A stretch of 64,000 nt of DNA from Bradyrhizobium sp. 164 (GCF_023073715.1 NZ_JADPKA010000097.1:186001-250000), one strand, 5' to 3'. Shown: positions 48,921 to 58,285, numbered from the stretch's first letter. Numbers and translations are program-made. Notes: generated from the letters alone by a model not told the origin.

Positions 48921-50939
48921 TCATTGTCGCTTGCGAGCGATCGCCCGTCGGGCGGCTTCCGCAATGCTTTGCGGTGTGATGCCGAACTCGCGGTACAGTA
49001 CGGGCGCCGGCGCCGAGGCGCCGAAGCCGCGCATGCCGACGAACTCGCCGTCCATGCCGATCCAGCGCGGCCAGTCGCCCGCTACGGCCGCCTCGATCCC
49101 GACACGCGGCGCAGTGCCGAGCACGGTGGCGCGGTAATCGTCCGATTGTTGCTCGAACAGTGCGAAGCAGGGTGCGGACACGACGGCGGCACGGATGTGC
49201 TCGGTCGCGAGCAGGCGCGCCGCCTCCAGCGCGATCGACACTTCCGAGCCGGTTGCGATCAACGTCACGTCGCGGCCGCCGTCAGGCGACACGACGAGAT
49301 AGGCGCCGCGCGCGACGCGGTTTCTGCCGCGAGCATCGCTGCGGAAGGTCGGCAAGGCCTGACGCGACAGGCACAACACGGACGGACGGCTCTCGGAATT
49401 GAGTGCGCAGTCCCAGGCCTCCAGCGTCTCCACCGCGTCGGCGGGACGGAACACCAGAAGGTTCGGAATCACCCGCAGCGCGGCGAGATGCTCGACCGGC
49501 TGGTGCGTCGGGCCGTCCTCGCCGAGGCCGATGGAGTCGTGGGTCATCACATGGATGACGCGCAGCCGCATCAGGGCCGCAAGGCGAATCGCCGGCCGGC
49601 TGTAGTCGGAGAAGGCGAGGAAGGTACCGCCGTAGGGGATGAAGCCGCCATGCAGCGCGAGGCCATTCATCGCGGCGGCCATGCCGTGCTCGCGAATGCC
49701 GTAATGGATGTAATCGCCAGTGAACGTCCCACGCGTGACGGGAGCCTGCACCTTGGCGTGCGTCAGGTTCGAATGCGTCAGGTCGGCCGAGCCGCCGACG
49801 AAACCGGGAATCGTCCCGGCGACGCCCTCGAGCACCTGTTGCGAGGCCTGGCGCGTCGCGATCTTCGGGCGCTCGCTGGCGAAGCGCTCGCGCAACGTCG
49901 CCGCAGCCAGCGCATAGGCGCCGGGCAAGGTGACGGCCTTGCCCTCGATGAACAGGTCGCGCTGCTCGGGCGTCGCACGTTCATAACGATCGAGCCAGGC
50001 GAGACGATCGACCTGCCCGCGCTGTCCGATCATCCGCCACGCCTTCAGGATCGGAAGTGGCACCACGAAGGGCTGATAATCCCAGCCCAGCATCCGGCGC
50101 GCAGCGGCCGTCTGCTCGGTTCCGAGCGGCGCACCATGCGCCTTCTCAGTGCCCTGGCGGTCCGGCGCGCCATAGCCGATGATGGTGCGGCAGGCGATCA
50201 GCGACGGTTTTGTCGTCTCACGCTCTTGCGCAATCGCCTGCGCAACGGCTTCGGGATCGTGGCCGTTAACGCGGCGCACCGACCAGCCGGAGGCGGCGAA
50301 GCGCGCGAGCTGGTCGTCGGAGGTTGCCAGCGAGGTCGGCCCGTCGATGGAGATTCCGTTGTCGTCGAACAGCACGATCAAGCGGCCGAGCTGGAGATGG
50401 CCGGCGAGCGAAATCGCCTCCTGGCTGATACCCTCCATCAGGCAGCCGTCACCGGCGATCACATAGGTGAAGTGATCGACGAGGCCATCGCCATGCCGCG
50501 CATTGGCCATGCGCTCGGCGAGCGCCATGCCGACAGCCGTCGCGATCCCCTGCCCGAGCGGTCCAGTCGTGGTCTCGACGCCCGGAGTGTGGCCGTATTC
50601 GGGATGGCCCGGTGTCTTCGAGCCCCATTGCCGGAACGCCTTGATGTCATCGAGGCTGACATCACCGCCGGTCAAATGCAGCAGCGCATAGAGCAGCATC
50701 GAGCCGTGCCCGGCCGACAGCACGAAGCGGTCGCGGTCGGGCCAGTTCGGGTGCGCCGAGTCGAATTTGAGAAAGCGTGAGAACAGCACCGTCGCGACGT
50801 CGGCCATACCCATGGGCAGGCCGGGATGGCCGGACTGCGCGGTCTCGATGGCGTCGACCGCGAGGAAGCGGACGGCGTTGGCGAGATCGTTGTGCGTGAC
50901 TGCCGTAAGGTCGGCTTCGGCATGAACCGAGATGTTCAT
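48921..50939 (-). CDS. cbbT: Transketolase
   Basis: A 672-residue ThDP enzyme moving two-carbon units between sugar phosphates in the Calvin cycle. ThDP motif IAGDGCLMEGISQEA near 161-175 with ligand Asn/Asp in LFDDNGISIDGP, the GHPGLPMGMAD start region, HYGIREHGMAAAMNG and the DSIGLGEDGPTHQPVEHL segment are seen. It is flanked by cbbA (9-base gap) and cbbP. Confidence 0.96.
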   Translation of the reverse strand: MNISVHAEADLTAVTHNDLANAVRFLAVDAIETAQSGHPGLPMGMADVATVLFSRFLKFDSAHPNWPDRDRFVLSAGHGSMLLYALLHLTGGDVSLDDIKAFRQWGSKTPGHPEYGHTPGVETTTGPLGQGIATAVGMALAERMANARHGDGLVDHFTYVIAGDGCLMEGISQEAISLAGHLQLGRLIVLFDDNGISIDGPTSLATSDDQLARFAASGWSVRRVNGHDPEAVAQAIAQERETTKPSLIACRTIIGYGAPDRQGTEKAHGAPLGTEQTAAARRMLGWDYQPFVVPLPILKAWRMIGQRGQVDRLAWLDRYERATPEQRDLFIEGKAVTLPGAYALAAATLRERFASERPKIATRQASQQVLEGVAGTIPGFVGGSADLTHSNLTHAKVQAPVTRGTFTGDYIHYGIREHGMAAAMNGLALHGGFIPYGGTFLAFSDYSRPAIRLAALMRLRVIHVMTHDSIGLGEDGPTHQPVEHLAALRVIPNLLVFRPADAVETLEAWDCALNSESRPSVLCLSRQALPTFRSDARGRNRVARGAYLVVSPDGGRDVTLIATGSEVSIALEAARLLATEHIRAAVVSAPCFALFEQQSDDYRATVLGTAPRVGIEAAVAGDWPRWIGMDGEFVGMRGFGASAPAPVLYREFGITPQSIAEAARRAIARKRQ

Positions 50940-50965
50940 CGGGCCCTCCCGTTATCGTCGTTGCT

Positions 50966-51841
50966 TCACTTCAGGTTTCGCTTGCGTTCGATGAGCTGCA
51001 TGATCAGCGGCGTCAGGATCAGCTGCATCGCGAGATCGAGTTTCGCGCCGGGGCAGACGATCGAATTCGCGCGCGACATCCAGCTTTGCGGCAACATCGA
51101 CAGCAGGTAGGGGAAGTCGATGCCCCGCGGATTCTTGAAGCGGATCACGACCATCGATTCGTCTGGCGTCGGGATCCAGCGCGCGATGAACGGATTAGAG
51201 GTGTCCACCGTCGGCACGCGCTGGAAGTTCATGTCGGTCTCGGTGAATTGCGGGCAGATGTAATGGATGTAATCGGGCATGCGCCGCAGGATGGTGTCGG
51301 TGACGGCCTCGGTCGAATAACCGCGCGCGCTGCGATCGCGGTGCAGCTTCTGGATCCATTCGAGATTGATCACGGGCACGACGCCGATCTTGAGGTCGGC
51401 ATAGCGCGCGACATTCACCTTATCCGTGACGACGGCGCCGTGCAGGCCCTCGTAGAATAGCAGGTCCGAATTCTCCGGTAGCCGCTCCCAATCGGTGAAG
51501 GTGCCGGGAGGTGCGCCATGCAACGCGGATTCCTCGGCATCGTGGACATAGTGACGCGTTACCGCCGTGCCGGTCTCGCCATAGTCGCGGAACGCGCGCT
51601 CCAGCTCCTCGAACAGGTTGGTCTCGGGGCTGAAATGGCTGAAGTGCTTGTTGCCGCGCTCGGCCTCGTTCGCCATCTGCGCGCGCATCTCGGCGCGGTC
51701 GTAGCGATGGAACGCGTCGCCCTCGATGTAGACGGCGTTGACTTTCTCGCGGAAGAATATCTGCTCGAAGGTCTTCTTGACCGAGGTGGTGCCGGCGCCG
51801 GAGGAGCCGGTGATGGAGATAATGGGATGCTTCCTGGACAT
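50966..51841 (-). CDS. cbbP: Phosphoribulokinase
   Basis: A 291-residue kinase phosphorylating ribulose 5-phosphate to the Rubisco substrate. P-loop GSSGAGTTSVKKTF at about 13-26, the catalytic Asp region YIEGDAFHRYDRAEM, HFSPETNLFEELE and FYEGLHGAVVT mark the bacterial octameric type. Twelve bases separate it from cbbF. Confidence 0.96.
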   Translation of the reverse strand: MSRKHPIISITGSSGAGTTSVKKTFEQIFFREKVNAVYIEGDAFHRYDRAEMRAQMANEAERGNKHFSHFSPETNLFEELERAFRDYGETGTAVTRHYVHDAEESALHGAPPGTFTDWERLPENSDLLFYEGLHGAVVTDKVNVARYADLKIGVVPVINLEWIQKLHRDRSARGYSTEAVTDTILRRMPDYIHYICPQFTETDMNFQRVPTVDTSNPFIARWIPTPDESMVVIRFKNPRGIDFPYLLSMLPQSWMSRANSIVCPGAKLDLAMQLILTPLIMQLIERKRNLK

Positions 51842-51853
51842 GGGACGCCTCGC

Positions 51854-52891
51854 TCAGAGCCGGAAGAATCCGCGTCGCGCGAACAGCGGCGCGGAGACGC
51901 TGGCGACCAGCAGCGGATCGCAATGCAATTCCTCGACCCGCCGCACCTCATTGCTCGAGCCCATGATCAGCGGCACGCGCTGGTGCAGGCTTTGCGCAGA
52001 CAGCTCGAGGATGCGCTCGCGCCCGGTCGAGGCCGAGCCGCCGGCCTGCTCGATGATCATGGCGATCGGATGCGCTTCGTAGGTCAGGCGCAGGCGGCCG
52101 TCGCCATAGCCGGGACGCGCGTCCGAGGGATAAAGGAACACACCGCCGCGGGTGAGGATGCGATAGGCTTCCGCGACCAGCGAGCCGATCCAGCGCATGT
52201 TGAAATCGTGGTTGGCGGGGCCTTCGACACCGGCGAGGCATTCGTCGATGAAAGCGCGCACTGGCGGATCCCAGTGCCGGCGATTGGACGCGTTGATCGC
52301 GAACTCGTCGCAAGCCTCGGAGATCTGCACGCCGCTGCGCGCGAGGCGGAAGCAGCCGGACTTGCGATCGAGGGTGAAGATATCGACGCCGTCGCCGAGC
52401 GTCAGCACCAGCGAGGTCTGCGGGCCGTAGGTGGCGAAGCCCGCCGCAAGCTGGGCCGAGCCGCGCTGATGGAAGGCGAGTGAGGGATCATCGGGTGCCG
52501 GCAGGATCGAGAAGATCGTGCCGACGGTCATGTTGATGTCGATGTTGGAGGAGCCGTCGAGCGGATCGATCGCGACGCAGATGCGGCCGTCACGGTCGAC
52601 AATCTGGGCCTCGCGCATCTCCTCCGACGCCAGGGCAGCGAGCGGCAGCCTGCTGAGGCAGCGGCGCAGGATCGCATCGGCCTGAACGTCGAGATCGCGC
52701 TGGAGGTCGCCGTCGCTGTTGCGGCCCGTGGTCAGGCCCGAGGCGTCGGCGAGATCGCCGGAGGCGATGAGATCGGCGATCTCGATCGCCGCTGCCGCGA
52801 TGGCGTCGACTGCGGCCGCCACGGCGAGCGCATGCAGCGCGGTCTCAGAGTACCGTTGAAGGTGGTCGTCCAACCTCAGTTGCCCGGTCAT
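51854..52891 (-). CDS. cbbF: Class I fructose-1,6-bisphosphatase
   Basis: A 345-residue metal-dependent phosphatase of the Calvin cycle and first gene of the operon. Metal-binding CVAIDPLDGSSNIDINMTVGT, the SEEM motif near residue 92 and GGVFLYPSDAR are seen. The start MTGQLRLDD at 52891 follows GGATGGAC; the frame to 52963 runs into the promoter. Confidence 0.94.
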   Translation of the reverse strand: MTGQLRLDDHLQRYSETALHALAVAAAVDAIAAAAIEIADLIASGDLADASGLTTGRNSDGDLQRDLDVQADAILRRCLSRLPLAALASEEMREAQIVDRDGRICVAIDPLDGSSNIDINMTVGTIFSILPAPDDPSLAFHQRGSAQLAAGFATYGPQTSLVLTLGDGVDIFTLDRKSGCFRLARSGVQISEACDEFAINASNRRHWDPPVRAFIDECLAGVEGPANHDFNMRWIGSLVAEAYRILTRGGVFLYPSDARPGYGDGRLRLTYEAHPIAMIIEQAGGSASTGRERILELSAQSLHQRVPLIMGSSNEVRRVEELHCDPLLVASVSAPLFARRGFFRL

Positions 52892-53009
52892 CTGCGTCCA
52901 TCCCCTTGCTGGCGCCGCATCTATCTCCCTCCCCGTGGAGGTCGGTGCGGTCAGTCCCAGCACGATGAGATTGACAGGGACGGCTTAATAAGGAAAATTT
53001 CTATTCATA
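52892..53009. promoter_or_regulatory. Divergent cbbF/cbbR promoter region
   Basis: 118 bases between the operon and its regulator. The part next to cbbR (about 52985-53012, TTAATAAGGAAAATTTC then TATTCATAATG) is sharply AT-rich against GC-rich flanks and contains a loose dyad, the likely CbbR target. No exact TNA-N7/8-TNA pair could be fixed by eye. Confidence 0.5.
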
Positions 53010-53987
53010 ATGAGCTCAAAAGAATTTTCTTATAATGGCCCCGGCCACGGGGCGTCCCAGCTCCGGCATCTGACGATCCGGCAGCTGCGCTCGCTTGCGG
53101 CGGTTTCGGCCAAGGGCAGCGTGACGGCGGCGTCCGGCCATCTCGGGCTGACGCAGCCCGCCGTGACCCAGCAGCTTCGGCAGCTTCAGGACCTCGCCGG
53201 CCTGCCGCTGGTGCAGCGGACCGGTGACGGCATGCTGCTGACGGAGGCCGGCAAGGAGGTGCTGGCGCTGGCCGAACGGGTCGAGGCCGCGATCGTGGAT
53301 TGCCAGGGCGCGCTCGACCTGCTGGCGGGACGGACCGGCGGCACGGTGCAGCTCGGCGCGGTCTCGACCGCAAAGTACTTCGTGCCGCACGCGATCGCGG
53401 CGTTCTCCAAGCGCTATCCCAAGATCGAGATCAAGCTCACCATCGGCAATCGCGAGGAGATCCGCGAGGCCATGCACGGCTACGACCTCGATTTCGCCGT
53501 GATGGGTCGGCCACCGGCGGACGTCACCGTCGACGTCCGTCAGCTCGGGCGCAATCCGCACATCATCGTCGCGCGGAAGGGGCACTGGCTGGAGAAGGAT
53601 TCCGGCCTCAACCTGACCGATCTCGTGCACGAGACCTTCCTCACCCGCGAACCGGGCTCGGGTACGCGGACGCTGATGGAAGGCATGTTCCAGAAGTCGG
53701 ATCTCGAGCCGATCATCGGCATGGAGATGAGCAGCAACGAGACCATCAAGCAGGCGGTGATCGCCGGGCTCGGCATCGCCTTCATCTCGGCGCACACCGT
53801 GGCGCATGAGCTCGCCGAGGGCCGGCTGATCGTGCTCGACGTCGCCGGCCTGCCGATCGTGCGGCAATGGTACGTGATCCGCCGCAGCGACAAGGTGCTG
53901 CTGCCGCCGGCGCAGGCGATGTTCGATTTTCTGGGTTCGGAGGGATCGAACTATCTGCCCGACGTGCCCGAACTCGGCGGGGGATAG
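53010..53987 (+). CDS. cbbR: LysR-type regulator CbbR
   Basis: A 325-residue activator of the cbb operon. Winged HTH at about 20-80 (TIRQLRSLAAVSAKGSVTAA, GLTQPAVTQQLRQLQDLAG) and an effector domain from about 105 (VQLGAVSTAKYFVPHAIAAF, PPADVTVDVRQLGRNPHIIV, GLGIAFISAHTVAHEL). Its position, divergent to cbbF, is the canonical one; the family senses RuBP or other Calvin intermediates. Confidence 0.93.
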   Translation: MSSKEFSYNGPGHGASQLRHLTIRQLRSLAAVSAKGSVTAASGHLGLTQPAVTQQLRQLQDLAGLPLVQRTGDGMLLTEAGKEVLALAERVEAAIVDCQGALDLLAGRTGGTVQLGAVSTAKYFVPHAIAAFSKRYPKIEIKLTIGNREEIREAMHGYDLDFAVMGRPPADVTVDVRQLGRNPHIIVARKGHWLEKDSGLNLTDLVHETFLTREPGSGTRTLMEGMFQKSDLEPIIGMEMSSNETIKQAVIAGLGIAFISAHTVAHELAEGRLIVLDVAGLPIVRQWYVIRRSDKVLLPPAQAMFDFLGSEGSNYLPDVPELGGG

Positions 53988-53998
53988 GCCGCCGAAGT

Positions 53999-54091
53999 TC
54001 AGCCCATCAGCTTCATCGCGATCGTCGCGGCCAGGATCACGATGATCTGGAGCAGACGCTCCGTCGTGAAGATGCGGTTGAAGGTGGTCAT
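53999..54091 (-). CDS. Possible 30-residue membrane peptide
   Basis: The frame MTTFNRIFTTERLLQIIVIL to IAMKLMG is a single hydrophobic helix with a short charged N-terminus. It converges on cbbR with 11 bases between stops. Coding is suggested only by its membrane-helix pattern; no clear ribosome site was seen. Confidence 0.4.
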   Translation of the reverse strand: MTTFNRIFTTERLLQIIVILAATIAMKLMG

Positions 54092-54244
54092 CGCGTGCCC
54101 CGGCCGACGTGAAGAATCTCGTTGAGCCGTTGCTAGCACAGGCGCTTGCCGAGACAACTCCGTAATTGCACCGTGATGTCCCGTGCACGATCCGACGATC
54201 GCACCTTCGGCAAGCTGGATCGGGGCCGTGCCGATGGTTGACGA

Positions 54245-54454
54245 TCAGGCCGCGAGCGGGACGGCGTAGTCTGCGCGCGCCGCGAAATAGGCTTCCAGCT
54301 CCAGTAGCGCCCGCGCTTCCCACTCCCTCGCCTGCTCCAGCAACGACCAGCTCTGGCCCGGGCGGAATGCAGCGGTCTGGCGGTAGAGCGATGCGATGCC
54401 GCGGTAGCGGCGCACGTTCTCCAAGATGGCGTGACCGGTTATTTGGCCGTTCAT
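54245..54454 (-). CDS. Small hypothetical protein, ENVRRYR family copy 2
   Basis: A 69-residue helical protein (GHAILENVRRYRGIASLYRQ, SWSLLEQAREWEARALLELE), paralogous to the protein at 43727. Start MNGQITG at 54454 is preceded by GGGAG; an ATG at 54475 is possible. Role unknown. Confidence 0.65.
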   Translation of the reverse strand: MNGQITGHAILENVRRYRGIASLYRQTAAFRPGQSWSLLEQAREWEARALLELEAYFAARADYAVPLAA

Positions 54455-54586
54455 GTCCGAAAACTCCCTCGTCATTCCCGCGGGAGAAATTGCGGCCAAA
54501 TCTTTTTCGAAAAGTTAGCGGCGCGCGGCAAGCTCGCGGATGGTTGCCGAACTGTTGCGCGCGCGCAACGCGCGTGCACAGTCGAT

Positions 54587-55006
54587 CTATTGCGGATTCG
54601 TTGCCGTGCTCTCGCCCGGGCGCTTCAGCCCGCCGCGGCTGACGATCGCCATCGTCTCGCGGCAGAGATCGGCGAGGCCGATCACCAGCACGGCCAGCAG
54701 GCAGAACAGGTTGATAGAATCGGCATTCGCGCTGGTCAGCGAATTGAACTCGAAAAAGGGCGGCATGAACGCCCACCATACCAGCGGAATGGTCAGCAGC
54801 GCGGCGAGCGCCGCCGCCGGCACGCCCGCGACAAGCCCGAGCAGGAAAAGGCCGGGCAGGAATGCAGCGAAATAGAGTTTTGCGCCGAGCGCGACACAGA
54901 TTCCCTGAAGCACCGCCGACATCGCCACGACGACAAGCCCCAGCAGAAACGCCTGCCACGACCATGGCCGTACCCGCGGTACGCCAAACAGTCCCGTATG
55001 CCTCAT
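54587..55006 (-). CDS. DUF4118-like membrane protein
   Basis: A 139-residue protein with four hydrophobic segments. GAKLYFAAFLPGLFLLGLVA, ALLTIPLVWWAFMPPF and INLFCLLAVLVIGLAD follow the DUF4118 sensor domain found at the N-terminus of some histidine kinases (PP-F.F and D..NL..F). Here no kinase is attached, so it is a stand-alone or trimmed form. Confidence 0.62.
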   Translation of the reverse strand: MRHTGLFGVPRVRPWSWQAFLLGLVVVAMSAVLQGICVALGAKLYFAAFLPGLFLLGLVAGVPAAALAALLTIPLVWWAFMPPFFEFNSLTSANADSINLFCLLAVLVIGLADLCRETMAIVSRGGLKRPGESTATNPQ

Positions 55007-55144
55007 CAGCCTCCCCCTGCCGCCTGTTAACCAGGTCCGCTTGCGACCAAAGTACTACAGCGGCGAGCGGACCGCGAGGCGGAAATTGCGGCCTCGCGGG
55101 GTTGGTAAATGGGCCGCAACGCATAATTGCGGCCATGCCGGCGG

Positions 55145-56338
55145 CTATTCGGTCGCCGCATAGAGCAGGCCAGCGACGGGCAGGGCAAGGCCAATGGCCG
55201 ATGCCAGGGTCCAGCCGCCCTGTGCGAAGGCGAAGGCGCCGAGCGCGGAGCCGGCAGCACCTGCGGCGAAGAACGTCGCCATATAGAGCCCGTTAAGGCG
55301 GCTGCGGTGCTCGTGCCCGAGCACGAAAATGGCACGGAAGCCGAGCACGACATTGCCCTGCACGCCGATATCGATGGCGATCGCGGCCACCACCAGGCAG
55401 GCGAGGTTCAGCACCGATCCGGCCGCGCCGATCTGCGTGATCAGGAATCCGGCGGCTGCGAGCAGCATCGCCACCAGCGTCGCGAGGCGGCTATGGCCGC
55501 GGTCGGCGAGCCGTCCTGCGATCGGGGCCGCGAACACGCCGGCAACGCCTGCGAGCGCGAACAGCGCGATGCCGCGCTGGGTGAAGCCGAATGCGCTCGC
55601 GAGCTGGAGCGGCGCTACCGTCCAGAACAGCGTGAAGCAGCCGAACAGACTCGCCTGGTAGAGCGCACGGCGGCGCAGCAGCGGCGTGGTGCGCACCAGC
55701 TGCGGCATCGACAGCAGCAGCGCGCCATAGTGCATGCGCGCCACCGGCTTGCGCTGCGGCAGCGTCAACCAGAGCACGGCTGCGAGCACGATCATCAGCC
55801 CGGCCGAGCCGAAGAACACTGCGTGCCACGACAGCGCCGCCGTGACGAAGCTCGACACCGGGCGCGCCAGCATGATGCCGAGCATCAGGCCGGTCGAGAC
55901 ATTGCCGACGACGCGGCCGCGGATGGCCTCGGGCGCCAGATGCGCGGCATAGGGAATGATGATCTGCACCGCGACCGAGCCGAGCCCGATGAACAGCGCG
56001 GCGATCAGGAACGGCAGCGCGTGGGTGGCGAACGCCGCGGCGAGCAGGGCCGCCGCCCCAAGCGCGATGACCGAGCAGATCAGCGTGCGGTTCTCGACGA
56101 GGTCGCCGAGCGGTACGATGAAGAGAAGCCCGATGCCGTAGCCGATCTGCGTCATGGTGACGATCAGCCCGCTAGCTGCATGCGACAGGCCGAGCGCGGC
56201 GCTGATCGGCGCGATCAGCGGCTGGGCGTAATAGATGTTGGCGGCGACCATGCCACAGGCCGCGGCAAGCACGAAGGTCAGGCGCTGCGACACCGCATCC
56301 GGTCCGGGCGCGGTCTCGATCGTGGCATTCATCGTCAT
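55145..56338 (-). CDS. MFS transporter, DHA1-type efflux
   Basis: A 397-residue 12-TM major facilitator. GYGIGLLFIVPLGDLVENR carries the loop 2-3 motif, VGNVSTGLMLGIMLARPVSS the antiporter-type motif, and RLADRGHSRLATL the loop 8-9 repeat. Likely exports small toxic compounds. The tetR gene lies just upstream on the same strand, with a perfect palindrome in the 51-base gap, so its expression is probably repressor-controlled. Confidence 0.88.
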   Translation of the reverse strand: MTMNATIETAPGPDAVSQRLTFVLAAACGMVAANIYYAQPLIAPISAALGLSHAASGLIVTMTQIGYGIGLLFIVPLGDLVENRTLICSVIALGAAALLAAAFATHALPFLIAALFIGLGSVAVQIIIPYAAHLAPEAIRGRVVGNVSTGLMLGIMLARPVSSFVTAALSWHAVFFGSAGLMIVLAAVLWLTLPQRKPVARMHYGALLLSMPQLVRTTPLLRRRALYQASLFGCFTLFWTVAPLQLASAFGFTQRGIALFALAGVAGVFAAPIAGRLADRGHSRLATLVAMLLAAAGFLITQIGAAGSVLNLACLVVAAIAIDIGVQGNVVLGFRAIFVLGHEHRSRLNGLYMATFFAAGAAGSALGAFAFAQGGWTLASAIGLALPVAGLLYAATE

Positions 56339-56353
56339 TCGTTAGACTCCAGG

Positions 56354-56377
56354 AATAGGGAATGACTATTCCCTATT
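56354..56377. promoter_or_regulatory. TetR operator, perfect inverted repeat
   Basis: AATAGGGAAT-GACT-ATTCCCTATT, two perfect 10-bp arms with a 4-base spacer, placed 16 bases before the MFS start. A degenerate copy with the same spacer length is upstream of tetR. Confidence 0.65.
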
Positions 56378-56389
56378 ATGACAAAAAAT

Positions 56390-57007
56390 TCAGGCGAGCA
56401 GTTTCATCGCGACGGCGACGAGGCGCGTCCCGTCGAGCGGCAGGCGTGCCTTGCCGGCGACGCGCATGCCTTGCGTGATGCAGATCATCAGCCGCGCGGT
56501 GTCGTTGGCATCGACGTGACGGGGAATCGACCCATCGGCCTGCCCCTGGCGAATGAGGCCGGCGATGAAGCTTTCGTTCGTTTTGAGCTGCGCATTGACG
56601 CGGGCGCTGACCACGGGATCGAGCGCGGACAGTTCGACCGCGCTGCCGACGACCAGGCAGCCGCGCTGCCCCTCGGTGCCCTGGGAATGCTCGACATAGG
56701 ACAAGAGCACGTTGCGGATTTGCTCGCGGCCGTTTGCACCGCACGCCGCTGCGCTGCGCGTCTGCTCCTGGCGCAGCGTGGTGTAGCGTTCGAAGGCGGC
56801 GAGAAACACGGCATGCTTGTCGCGAAACGCCTTGTAGACGCTCCCCGTAGCCAGCCGCATCGCCGCGGTGAGATCGCCGATCGAGGTCGCATGATAACCG
56901 CGCTCGCGAAACACGCGCACGGCCCTGTCGAGCGCGGTATTCATGTCGAACTCCCGGGGACGGCCGGGCGGACGGGTGGGCTGAGATCGGCGGGCAGCCT
57001 TTTGCAT
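56390..57007 (-). CDS. TetR/AcrR-family transcriptional regulator
   Basis: A 205-residue repressor. The N-terminal HTH reads TSIGDLTAAMRLATGSVYKAF after the GRPREFDMNTALDRAVRVF helix; the C-terminal ligand domain has RGCLVVGSAVELSALD and the AGLIRQGQADGSIP stretch common in this subgroup. It is probably autoregulated and controls the downstream MFS pump through the palindromes at 56354 and 57016. Confidence 0.88.
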   Translation of the reverse strand: MQKAARRSQPTRPPGRPREFDMNTALDRAVRVFRERGYHATSIGDLTAAMRLATGSVYKAFRDKHAVFLAAFERYTTLRQEQTRSAAACGANGREQIRNVLLSYVEHSQGTEGQRGCLVVGSAVELSALDPVVSARVNAQLKTNESFIAGLIRQGQADGSIPRHVDANDTARLMICITQGMRVAGKARLPLDGTRLVAVAMKLLA

Positions 57008-57015
57008 TGCGGGAT

Positions 57016-57039
57016 AATAGGGAATGATTGTTTCCGAAT
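57016..57039. promoter_or_regulatory. Second, imperfect TetR operator
   Basis: AATAGGGAAT-GATT-GTTTCCGAAT: the left arm is identical to the one at 56354 and the right arm agrees at 7 of 10 positions. It lies 8 bases before the tetR start. Confidence 0.55.
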
Positions 57040-57186
57040 AAAGACACTTGGTTGTGAATGGGAATGGATAAAGGTTGGCTGATGGATAGCGGAAACTTAG
57101 GAGATCGCGTCCCGGACAAGCTGCAACGCGCAAGCGTTGCGGCGCAGAGCAGGCACCCAGAAAGCGACACGGCAAAATGCGGAAAG

Positions 57187-57250
57187 ATGGGCCCCGGCTC
57201 TGCAGCGCATCGCTAAAGGGCGCTGCGCTGCGTCCGGGGCACGAGAGGAG
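57187..57250. repeat. Palindromic intergenic repeat
   Basis: ATGGGCCCCGGCTCTGCAGC, then GCATCGC ... GCGCTGCGCTGC, then GTCCGGGGCACGAGAG. The outer arms (GCCCCGG/CCGGGGC) pair. I recall this from Bradyrhizobium intergenic DNA. Confidence 0.6.
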
Positions 57251-57272
57251 AGTGAGGCATGATCTCTCCACA

Positions 57273-57352
57273 CGTCATTGCGAGCGCAGCGAAGCAATCC
57301 AGAATCCCGCCGCGGAAAGACTCTGGATTGCTTCGCTGCGCTCGCAATGACG
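57273..57352. repeat. Perfect 31-bp inverted repeat
   Basis: CGTCATTGCGAGCGCAGCGA and the following 11 bases (57273-57303) are exactly complementary to 57322-57352, with an 18-base loop. A very stable hairpin; a known type of dispersed Bradyrhizobium repeat as I recall. Confidence 0.8.
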
Positions 57353-57362
57353 GAGCAAGGTG

Positions 57363-57985
57363 AACCGACGTCGTTTTCAAACTCGCAGTTTACTCGCAGA
57401 CACGCCTTCGCATTCTCGCGGCGCGTTTCGCCCGAGCTTTGCTTCGTCGCTCCACCCTCAAAGCCGGGAGGGCGCAGGGAAGGCCGGATGCCGGCTGGCA
57501 CCCACGGTCCGCTGTGCGAAAGGCACACGCAGAAAACTGCACAGCGGCATACAGGTGAAGCGCAACACACGGCCTTCCCTGCGCAGTGGTTTGACGGCTT
57601 ATGCCGCGCTCTCCTGGGAGCCGAGTTCGTTCTGGCCTCCCTCGCCCTCGTAGAAGTCACGGACACCGCGCCGGTTGACGCCAATGCCGCATCCGCAAGA
57701 GCTTGACCGTAGCAACGACGGCCAGGACCACACGGTTTTGCCGTACGCGCGGCTCGCCTGCGCCACAGGGTTCGACGGCGTTGTGCACCTTGCCATCGAC
57801 ATGCTGGCGCGACGAACCTGACAGCGCCGTCCGTCCTGCGCGAAGCTTAAGGGTTCACGGAGAGCAATCCGCCCTGCCCTTGGCCTTTCGCGCCCGACGC
57901 TGCCGCGTCCACCGCAAGCCCGGCTCCGCGATCATCACGACACATGATCGCCCCTCTCGGATGAGCCGGGATGGGCGATACATAC
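57363..57985. repeat. Long non-coding repeat element
   Basis: About 620 bases that I recognise as a dispersed, non-coding Bradyrhizobium element. Markers are CTCAAAGCCGGGAGGGCGCA, CTGCACAGCGGCATACAGGT, GGTTTGACGGCTTATGCCGC, ACGACGGCCAGGACCACACG and ATGAGCCGGGATGGGCG. Both strands have open frames, none with a family or ribosome site. Copy number must be checked by search. Confidence 0.6.
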
Positions 57986-58285
57986 GTTATTTCCGAATTT
58001 CGGTAAAGTGGAATATTTTTGCGCGAGGGAATTGACAGACGGGCGACACAGGCGCGGCTGGAGCGGAAGCGCAAACCGGGAGTGTGCGCGCAAGCAGACC
58101 CCGGGTTACGCTGCGTTCCATCGGGCTATGAGGAGCTACGCTGCAAGTGAGTGCGGGCGACCCTTGCCAGCTGCGATCGTTGCGAATTTGCAACGGTTCC
58201 CCACGGTCTGAAGCCGGCCAAAAGAAACTCCCATTACGGCCACGAACCGCTCTCACAACGCCGTGAGACTAGCAGGGGAACTACG

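Noticed and set aside
46382..50780. Plus-strand frames of 479 and 719 codons opposite the cbb operon
   Set aside because: They lie fully over conserved Calvin-cycle genes and have no family resemblance.
53016..55136. 706-codon minus frame over cbbR and its neighbours
   Set aside because: It crosses several real genes and its product is His/Arg-rich without a domain.
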